Positions 55,828 through 64,000 of a DNA stretch of 64,000 nt are shown in pieces. This stretch comes from Sparassis latifolia. Lineage: Eukaryota > Basidiomycota > Agaricomycetes > Polyporales > Sparassidaceae. The position numbers were made by a program, and so were the translations under genes. Within the stretch, counting starts at the first letter, position 1. The number at the start of each line of letters is the position of its first letter. Where the stretch lies: the NCBI GenBank assembly GCA_018466975.1, contig CM031559.1:1178001-1242000 (forward strand), in the 5' to 3' direction. The notes under the pieces were generated by a model. It worked only from the letters and a program-made list of their open reading frames with translations. It ran no database searches and was not told the DNA's origin.

Positions 55828-58414
55828 CCACTTGTCACTCTGCGGCATGTTTCGACTTACAGCTGAACCTGCAACTGCTCAGCAGCTTAAGTTTGTGCGT
55901 GTCACCATTCAACCAGCTATATGCTTATGTCTGCACTCCACAGTAGTGGAGAAGGGGGCTTGTGCTTGTGAGATGATGGATCAGAGCAGATTCGTGTGCT
56001 GGTGTTCCTGATGCTAACTGAGGATACATCTGGAAGTTGCAAGAAGTCTACATAGCACTATGTAGCTCGGCTAGGGACTACGAGTCTCATTGCCAAGTCC
56101 CCTGTATACAGAGTTCTGTAGAACAGGATGCCCTATGGTAGGTCAATATAGACTTGTAGCAGCATTGGGCGAGAGGCCTGTAGCCACCTGTAGACATGCA
56201 GAAAATCTATCTTTAGGATCACAGATGGAGACATGCCAGCATGCAGCGCCCTGCGGCACCTTTTGGTCTGACAACCTGTTGACAACTTGCTCCGGTCCAG
56301 GTATGATTCTTACGAAATAAAATTCTGGCAGGTGTATCTTATTTATTGGAGAATTCGAGGTACATAGAGCATACCGCTAACAGTCATTTTACTACGGTAA
56401 GGAGCAGAGTACAACAGTGGGACCATAGGGCCCGCGAGGACAGTGTCAGGGGTCAAGACAAGACGAGTGTCATACTCACCATCCGCAACTCACTAGACTG
56501 AAGAAATGGACTTCCTCCTTATTAGTAAGTAAGCAGCATAGTCAGCCACACCTCTGGAAGAAATGACTCAGGTTAGTGATGGCGCCCTCGATGTGCAGAT
56601 GCCGAAGACCCTCCCAAGCTGTGTGTATAAAAGGTCCTATTAGTAGGGCGCAGGTGGTGAGGGTTTGCACAGCAAATGTCGAGCAACTTCAGCGGGACTA
56701 TGGAATGGGCAATGGAGAGTGCAGTACGAGAGAGAGCAAATAGTAAGTGACACACGATATAAGGTCTCAGAGCAGATTTAGGGCCGGATCAAAAGGACTT
56801 CAGCTTCGGAGTGATAGAGAGACCAGTGAAGGAGCATTGAGATGTTCGGCGGGCGCCGGGGACAAGCAAGTGACAGCACGTCAAAGGCACATAGCTCTGT
56901 AGCATCCTGTAGCTCAGCTAGAAAATGCGTGAATGCTCTTGCAGATGCAACGTGTCCCGGCTTCCGTTGCTGAAAGATTCACTAGATTCAAAATTCTCCC
57001 GAGTCCTACATAGTGATCATTTTTCTACACGGTTCTACATAGGGCTATATAGGTGGGCAGATCTACTGAGACCTATATAGAAGTGGTAATCCTACAATAG
57101 GAAATGCACCTTTGCAGATGTATATGAATGTCTAGAGCCACACAACTAACGAATGCCTTCCTGCAGGATCTGGAGACTCTCCAAATCATATGTTGGGGGT
57201 TGAAAAGAACCACTGTGTTGGAACAGCAAGATTTGCAAAACCACAGCAGTGTGACATTAGTATTTCTAACCCAAGTTTTAGAGTCAGACAATAAAAGTGG
57301 GATGATATGAAGGGTGGTAGCCAAGGAGGTCAGGTGTCGACATGGTGAGAGTCAAGATTTGCATTTCAGAAAGATGTTTTGAGTCTGCAGAGAGGGTACA
57401 CCCTCTGCAGGCAGCAGGTCTGACATTTAGAAATGGGTCACTACATTCTCATGCCCTGCAGAGATCAATCCACTGACATGCTGCAGTGATTTAAAGACAA
57501 GTTTTACTTTCAACCATTTCTATATAGCTGCAGAAGAGCATCCAATAAGTAAGTGCATCATCTAAGTGCAAATGAACACTGCTGGTACAAAATGTGATGA
57601 AATGTGACAAAAATATGTGATGTGACACATGACACATAATCTATAGATTTTTGACCAATCTAGACAGATTTCCCTTTTTTGGATGGTTCAAAAAATCTCA
57701 GAAATTCCCATAAATTGAGAAAAAAATCGCAAGTAAGGTGACTAAAAACCATTGTGACATGTGACTGTCTGGATTGGCCATAAACCTATAGGGGCTTTGA
57801 GCATGCCATGACATGACTAGAGGAGTTACTCTAGCTCTCATATAATGCAACAAGATGGACAAGAACACAAAGAGATATGTAGAGGCATGCTACAATGTAG
57901 TCAAGTAGACCAACTCTGCATTTACTGTACCAGCCTGTATGATAGCAACTGTCACATGTCACAAAGCCTCCAAAAGTTGCTTATTTGAACCTCAGTCACA
58001 CATCACGGTGAAACCTCAGTGACATGTCACAGCCTAAAATTAGGACCAAAAGTGCTTCTAGGACCTCTGCAGCTCTGGTGCAGTTGCCTATTTGACCTTG
58101 TGTCATGTATCACAGCCCTTCAGTTACTATTTTAGATGTCAATTTTGAGTGTCACAGTCATCCACCCATTGCTACCATACAGACTGGCACAGTATTGCTG
58201 AAATATATGGCTGACAAATACAAATATTTGTAGTCATGTGATATGTCACAACATGTCAACTTGATGTTGATTGTTCTCCTCTGCTCTCATCCTGCCCATC
58301 ACCATAGTCATACCATCTCCCTAATGAAGTGTGCATCTTGATTTTCGATTTATTAGTTTCGAGCACACCTAACATGGCATCAATTTCTAGCATTTTCATT
58401 CTACGTCAAAATTA
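55828..58414. other. AT-rich spacer with palindrome field
   Basis: 2.6 kb with no coding signature. The left half has repeated CTGTAG/CTACA words (56.0-57.1 kb) and the right half a field of GTGACATGTCAC-like palindromes (57.6-58.3 kb). Confidence 0.5.
57595..58260. repeat. Field of GTGACATGTCAC-like palindromic words
   Basis: A perfect palindrome GTGACATGTCAC lies at 58019-58030. Near matches include TGTGATGTGACACATGACAC (about 57615), GTGACATGTGAC (about 57753), GTCACATGTCAC (about 57951), CAGTCACACATCACGG (about 58004), TGTGTCATGTATCACA (about 58099) and GTGATATGTCACAACATGTC (about 58238). Spacing is irregular, so it is not a simple tandem repeat. Confidence 0.6.
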
Positions 58415-59627
58415 ATGCGACTTGTCAGTTCAAGCAGGACACCTCCAGTGATGGTAGTTCTCTCATTGGAAAGTACCATTGACATCGCAAAAGATGTGAT
58501 ACAACCAGTTCTCATTGGTTGTGAATGGGAGATGTGCAGGGCAGAGTTGAACAGTTGGACGATGCTCTATCAGGTGCGAGTTTTTTCTTCATTGTTTGAA
58601 GTACATTATGATACACTGGCAATGGTCAAGTTGTCTACATTGGACGCCATACTAGTATGCATGCAGTGCATCTCTATGTGCCACTTATGTATGCTGTTAG
58701 CCCATTCCGTTGACAAATTTTGTGTTTGACAGCACACACAACTCCATCTGCAGGCAGCCAGAAACAAAGTAGCATCCAACAACACTTGCTTCAACCATCA
58801 AAATGTTGCTTACCAGTCGTCATGGGAGAGCAGCTTTGAATGTCGCTTCCAGAAGTGTGCTGGTCGCATTCAAGAAACATACCTTGATCTGGAATCACAT
58901 GTGGAGCTTAGCCACTTGGTCAGAGTGCATTTGCCATGTCCTGTGCAAGGTGAGATTTGCACCTTGAATAACTCTGCCATGAAAATGAAGATTGAATGTA
59001 GTACACTTACTAGAATGTTCGCAAATGTTTGTTCGTCATGGACAGGTTCCAATACATTTCCAAGAGAATCACCCTCACCTTATTGACAAGATTGTTCCAT
59101 TTAAATCGCATGTGCTGAAGCCAATGTGCCAACCATCATGTATCCACATTGGCCAGCTTGCTCCAATTCCGTCAGAAACAACCACCTTATACCCTCTTCT
59201 TTCCTATCCTGTCGCACGAGCTTGCAAGCGTGCTCAGCTGCTCTCCCAAAAATCACGGATCTCCCGGAAATGGAGCCGCATGATGGCATCACAGGACACC
59301 GAGGATAGTGCAGATGCCCACCCATTTGACAATCTCAGGAAGTTCGACACCGCAGATATCCCTGAACCCATCGATTTTGTTGTCCAGCAAAAGCTGCCAG
59401 AACCCTCGATGCAGCTCTCCCGTCCACAGTATATCTCTGACCCGCCCATCCCCGAGGTTCCTCCGCCACTCAGCATGAGCTACAAAGTGTTCTACGCAAA
59501 GTTCCAGGAGCTGGAGAAAGCGGGAATGGTTGATGGGACGGGGGAATGGCGGCCCGAAAGTGATGAGGACGAAGATCTCTTGTTGCCGAGGCCCGGCGAA
59601 CCACCACCGCCAGAGTCGAGCCCTTAG
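58415..59627 (+). CDS. Three-finger C2H2 zinc-finger protein
   Basis: Exons 58415-58573, 58733-58949 and 59014-59627 sum to 990 bases, 329 residues. Finger 1 spans the first intron: CEWEMC, twelve residues, then HTQLH (C-x4-C-x12-H-x3-H). Finger 2 is CRFQKC with ESHVELSH (C-x4-C-x13-H-x4-H). Finger 3 spans the second intron: CPVQEC, twelve residues, then HFQENH (C-x4-C-x12-H-x4-H). That all three fit only after splicing confirms the exon model. The C-terminal half is hydrophilic, with basic (KSRISRKWSR) and acidic-proline (DEDEDLLLPRPGEPPPP) stretches. The C-x4-C spacing is of the kind found in chromatin-associated fungal zinc-finger proteins. A nuclear role is likely, but I do not recognise the ortholog. 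The start could also be the in-frame ATG at 58451. Confidence 0.82.
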
Positions 59628-61297
59628 CTGCCTCATTGCCGGTACATACTCAGTCTGATCTCGTGCAGAGAGTCACCGTGCATGCACGTAGCTTTGTCTT
59701 GTCCTCCCTGCTTTTGCGTGATACCCCAACTGCTGTTTTGTGTTCGTACAGGTTAATCGTTGCATCACAATTGTAGTCACTTCTTTTGCACGCCATATTC
59801 ATACGAGGGAAGTGCTGCCTCACTGTGGCAGAGGCCTTGCTTGCAAAATTTGCCACCACACAGATTTGAACTTGAGCTTGAGAAGCTGCAAGTTGAGTCG
59901 GGATAGGATTCAGACACACGGAAGGAACCAGGAAGTCGAAGAGTGCAACAATTGAGAGGGTGGAGAGACTTTGTAGGCAATGTAACACTTGGTATTGAAA
60001 CAGAGTACCAATATCTGTAATAACAGTATGATACATGCTGGGAGAGATTCAGAAATACGAAGAAAACAATCCTGCCCCGACGACCTTCGTATGGTTTCCG
60101 AGAGTACGTCGACACGTGGACTACGACCATACTCACGGAGTATGGGCCCGCGGCATTTCACGGCCCTGTCAGGGTATCCGGGCAGCTGGTCAAAACAAAG
60201 CTGGTAAGAACTCCCTTATTAGGGACGGCATACTTGACGACGAGGAAGGGCTTTAAAGTTCGCAGGCATACCTACGTCTCGCGGACGTCTGTAGTCCTGA
60301 AGATCTCATTGAGCAGAAAGAAATCCTGGCGAAACACCGCATCCGGCGCGAGCTCATGGGCCGTGTACAGGTCGGCTCTGAAGTAGAGCTCATAGGCGCC
60401 GAATACGTCACCACTGTCGACGGCGTACGCAACCTGGTCCCAAATATCAGTACGACTGGCGCGAAAGGAAGCGCGCTGAGGGTACAGTAACTTCAATAAG
60501 TTTTATTTGCGCACCCAAGCTATAGCCGGGCAAGCTTTGGGCTACGAACAAACTCGCCGGTCATCCAATCATCCAGCTTGGAAGCGCACCGACCGAGCAG
60601 CACCTTCATCGCCTCCGCTCTCCTGGAATGCGCTGAAAGACATCAAGCGGGTCTTCCGAGTGGAATCAAACACCCTGCGGAGCCTTCAATTTGCAGAAGG
60701 ACAAACACTAGTGCTTGAATCCTGCCAAACTGCCCAACCTGTAGCAAATATCTATTGATAATAGGGCAGCACTTGGGCTACGGCCTTCGATGGGGTCCTT
60801 GTTGTTGCCGACAATCCCTGTCAGCACTTCGTCCCCAGGTGACATTGGATCGGCAAATAGTTTGATCAGAGAACAGCGCATCTGGGGGCTGGAGAAGATG
60901 GGAGCTTCCTTGGCTACGACCGGGTTACCCTGCACAGCATAGAACGGGCATTTGTGGGCCCGAAATGGGATCCTTCCACGTAGTATGCAACCGAGTCCAA
61001 ACATTAACCAAACCAGAGGTGTAGACCAAACGCGTGTTGCCAGCTAACCCGAGGCGAAGTTGATATCAGGGCACTTAACGTATCGACTGGATGCTCACCA
61101 GCAAAGTGTAAACTTCCCGCACATTCTCACTGCACGATATAGACCGTAGTAGACGTAGTAGACGCGACTTGAACGCTTGGACGCGACATCCACTAGGTCA
61201 CAGTGTGACACCAGTCGTATGTGACATCTTCACGACAACTTTTGTTGTCCATACCGCTCGTCTACACCAAGCTCTTCAAGACACCCCAACCCCTACC
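59628..61297. other. Spacer with unassigned frames
   Basis: About 1.7 kb. A plus-strand frame at 60035-60256 and minus-strand frames at 60272-60496 (SGDVFGAYELYFRADLYTAH) and 60708-61004 (EAPIFSSPQMRCSLIKLFAD) look mildly protein-like and might be exons of one minus-strand gene, but no family was recognised. The last 150 bases are the RPS14 promoter, with GTAGTAGACG repeats near 61145-61165. Confidence 0.35.
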
Positions 61298-61977
61298 ATG
61301 GTATGTCCGTCTCCACTTTCTCCATACTCCTGAAAACCGAAACAGACCAATTTCGTCTTGCAACTCGATGGATTGACTCGCTGACTTCTGGATGCACTTA
61401 TTGTAGCCCCCCAAGAAGACCAAGGCGCCAAGAGAGGAGGCCGCTGTGTCCCTCGGTCCCCAGGTCGCAGAGGGCGAACTCGTATTTGGTGTTGCGCACA
61501 TCTATGCATCGTTCAACGACACGTTCGTTCATGTTACGGATCTGTCCGGCAAGGAGACTATCTCGCGTGTCACTGGTGCGTCCTATTCTATGCCTATACT
61601 TCTCTCTCAGTCTAAATTCCTTACCCTTGATTCCGCAGGCGGCATGAAGGTCAAGGCCGACCGTGACGAGTCTTCTCCCTACGCTGCCATGCTTGCCGCC
61701 CAGGACGTGGCTACGCGCTGCCGTGAAGTGGGCATCACTGCGCTGCACGTCAAGCTCCGTGCGACTGGCGGCACTGGAACCAAGACTCCCGGCCCTGGTG
61801 CGCAGAGTGCACTGCGCGCTCTTGCCCGCTCGGGTATGCGCATCGGCCGTATTGAGGACGTGACTCCGATCCCGACTGACTCGACAAGACGCAAGGTCAG
61901 TTCTATATGACGTTTGTATATGGCTCCGATGCTGATAGTATCACGCGTAGGGTGGTCGCCGTGGTCGCCGTCTCTGA
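61298..61977 (+). CDS. RPS14: 40S ribosomal protein uS11 (S14)
   Basis: Component of the small ribosomal subunit platform, next to the 3' end of 18S rRNA. Exons 61298-61300, 61407-61575, 61639-61895 and 61951-61977 encode 151 residues. The first coding exon is only the ATG, followed by GTATGT. Exon 2 begins [20 protein letters not shown] and holds [20 protein letters not shown] and KETISRVTG. Exon 3 holds [54 protein letters not shown] and [15 protein letters not shown]. Exon 4 encodes the basic tail GGRRGRRL. Sequence and length match the highly conserved eukaryotic protein without gaps. Confidence 0.98.
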
Positions 61978-62339
61978 TCTACCTACCTGCTCCGATTCGG
62001 GTCGTGGACTGGGGTGGTCGGAGTGTACAAAACTGTCGTCATTGTCGTGTGTTCTGCGTATGGCAATGATAAATGTCGCCGCGTGACGCGCAGCATGTTC
62101 TTTGGCGTCGTAATGACCAGAGACGTGCCCCGTGGTCGCTGCTTTTGTTCCACTCTGCGTGTGCATCTCTGTATGATCGTGGTTGATGTGGCTACTTCGA
62201 TCGAGTGACTCCGCATTCAAGTCTTGAGTACCAAAAACCGCTGGCTTCGCGTTGGGAATTCCCATCTTGTCGGACCTACGATGAGCGCTTACGGCCGACA
62301 AATTGCCTTGTCTCCCGCCTTGACAGACGCCAACAGTAG
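61978..62339. other. Intergenic region between RPS14 and the acyltransferase
   Basis: 362 bases holding the RPS14 terminator and the acyltransferase promoter. The sequence CAACAGTAG directly before the ATG at 62340 could be a splice acceptor, so an upstream 5' exon is possible. Confidence 0.45.
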
Positions 62340-64000
62340 ATGGAACTTATGCTCGTCTATCGTGGCCTGCGCCAGCTTTCCCGCTGGGCTCTTGCGTTTT
62401 ACTCTGAGGTACACGTCGACGGCAAGGAGAATGTCCCTCCCGACGGCCCACTCATTATGTATGTTTTTTTCAATTTATTCTGCCGAGTGACGTGTCATGG
62501 TGTGGCGGGAGGACTGTCTGGGTCAACGAGCGCGAATAGATACAAGAAAGGCGAGAACAGGATGCAAAGACTGATTCCATACTTTTCTGGACGTGCAGAG
62601 TCGCGTCTCACCACAATGAAATCCTCGATATTGCGACCCTCGGTAAGCCTTATCGTTATCCTTCAAGTTTCATCATTACTGATACATCACAATTCGACAT
62701 TTCACCGATTTGAACTGTAGCGGTCACGGTCCCGCGTGATCGCCGCATGGTCAGTTTCTGGGCCAAAGCTTCGCTCTTCGCGCACCCGCTCGTGCGCGCA
62801 ATTCTGCGCTCGTCCGGGAGCATACCGGTGTATCGCAACCCCAATAGCATGTACGTGGCAGATACTACTGCCTTCAACGGCAGCACCGGCGTTGACGCCG
62901 TACTCAATAGAGACAGCCGCGAATCACAAGGCGATGGGACAGCGAAGAACTCAGTGAAGAGCGAGGCGCTTTTCCATGCCACGTTCCGCACCCTTGACGC
63001 GGGTGGCACAGTGGGCGTTTTCCCCGAAGGCACGAGCTACACCGAGCCGGGAATTGTACAAGTAAAGGATGGCGCGGCCCGTGTAGCACTGGAGTACTCG
63101 AAATGGCTTAAAGACGAGAAGGATGTTGTTGCTGAGGGGCGCAGAAGAGAGTGTTTGAAGGTCGTGCCTGTGGGCATTGTGTACACGGACAAGACGCGGT
63201 ATCAGAGCCGGGTGAGTGCCAACACCGTTTGCGCTAGACGCGTCATTCACACTTGGTTAGGTTTGCGTACGGTGCGTTTTACTCTCTCTTGCTATGCTGG
63301 CTACTCATGAATTTGCCCTGATAGATACGGGAAGGCGATTGACCTCGCGCATTTCACGGAACTGTACCTCTCGTCTGAGAATGAGAATGACCAGAGGACC
63401 GCGATTCGGGCACTCACGGGTGAAATTGAAAGACACCTCGTCGAAGTTACAATCAATTCGCCGGACTGGTAAGTTCCGAATACACTAGTTGTTCATATTC
63501 CCAGTACGCAAATGCTCTATGTAGGGACACTCTACATACTGCAGCAATCGTGAGGAATATCTTATGGGGGGACTCGGACAGAATCCCTGCGCAATATTTT
63601 GTGGCAGTTTCTCAGACGTACGTCCTTTGTATTCTTGTCCCGTTTTGATACTCAAGTGATCAACCGCCTTTTTAGCCTGATCGACCTGTTCTCAATACCG
63701 AATTCCTCTGTCTCCTTCGTCCAGGCGAAGCGCGCCCTGCTTGCATATCATGCCCTTCTGACGCATACCCGCATATCGCACGCTTCTCTTCCTCCTATTT
63801 CCGCTTCTCGATCTCGCGCTTTACCTTACCTCAGTATTTTTACCCAATTGGCCAAGGTCGTCGTGCATTTATGTATTTCTTTGCCCGCGTTCCTTCCGCA
63901 CCTTCCTGCTTACACGCTCGGCCGCATTTTTGCACGTTTCTTTGCCACACCTGACGCCCAAGAGACGCGTGCACAGTATCTTGCGGTCGGGGGAATTGTA
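62340..64000 (+). CDS. Glycerol-3-phosphate/dihydroxyacetone-phosphate acyltransferase (Gpt2/Sct1 type), 3' end outside the window
   Basis: First committed enzyme of phospholipid and triacylglycerol synthesis, in the endoplasmic reticulum and lipid droplets. Exons 62340-62458, 62599-62642, 62721-63211, 63261-63271, 63325-63468, 63525-63617 and 63676 to the window end join in phase. Exon 1 has LVYRGLRQLSRWALAFYSEV and VDGKENVPPDGPLI. Motif I (H-x4-D) is formed across introns as VASHHNEILDIATL. Then come VPRDRRMVSFWAKASLFAHP, SGSIPVYRNPNS (motif II), GVFPEGTSY (motif III), VVPVGIVY (motif IV) and VRYGKAIDL. The later exons give WGDSDRIPAQYFVAVSQTL and a hydrophobic pair of helices (LAKVVVHLCISLPAFLPHL). 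The fourth coding exon is only 11 bases. All four catalytic motifs are present. The C-terminus is cut by the window edge. Confidence 0.9.

Noticed and set aside
1..64000. Search for tRNA, rRNA and CRISPR arrays
   Set aside because: GTTCGAA-like words exist (for example near 7370, 8876 and 10155), but none sits in a cloverleaf that I could draw. No regular spacer-repeat structure was found.

Overview
The window looks like nuclear DNA of a filamentous basidiomycete (Agaricomycetes, probably a wood- or litter-decay mushroom). Genes are split by many short introns (about 45-65 bases, GTRNGY...YAG). The gene set is typical of that group: RTA1-like membrane proteins, a PIL1-type eisosome protein with a long tail, phosphoketolase, a Kelch/MYND protein, a sesquiterpene-synthase-type cyclase and F-box remnants. 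No prokaryotic operon structure is present, and I saw no tRNA, rRNA or CRISPR array. The species is not identifiable from what I can read.

Layout. 1-11 kb is gene-poor and holds a tandem pair of RTA1-like genes (minus strand). 11-19 kb carries an isoprenylcysteine methyltransferase (minus), a zinc alcohol dehydrogenase with many introns (minus), and a PH+CNH fragment of a Rho guanine-nucleotide exchange factor that has lost its DH domain. 19-21 kb is repeat-bearing spacer. 21-30 kb has phosphoketolase (with an apparent frame slip in a CG run), 3-hydroxyanthranilate 3,4-dioxygenase and the checkpoint clamp loader Rad17, all on minus. 30-39 kb is mostly plus strand: a small biased protein, a SAM methyltransferase, a Kelch/MYND protein and a head-to-tail pair of medium-chain alcohol dehydrogenases. 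39-48 kb has a zinc-finger-like protein (minus), the PIL1-type eisosome protein (plus), a DUF7053-like protein (minus) and a terpene synthase (minus). 48-53 kb contains exon-like debris, tandem F-box gene remnants, and a divergent pair: a 72-residue protein equal to the N-terminal helical domain of cyanase, and a lipocalin-like protein. 53.9-58.4 kb is a spacer with a clear MITE and a field of GTGACATGTCAC-like palindromes. 58-64 kb has a three-finger C2H2 protein, ribosomal protein uS11 (RPS14) and a glycerol-3-phosphate/DHAP acyltransferase that runs off the window.

The genes do not form one pathway. They are a normal mosaic of housekeeping genes (RPS14, Rad17, HAAO, ICMT, GPAT, PIL1), metabolic genes (phosphoketolase, three alcohol dehydrogenases, terpene synthase) and lineage-specific families. 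The observations most worth following are the stand-alone cyanase-like N-domain protein, the DH-less RhoGEF, recurrent ACGCGTCGCG palindromes between genes, the MITE, and three or four single-site frame slips that may be real lesions or assembly errors.
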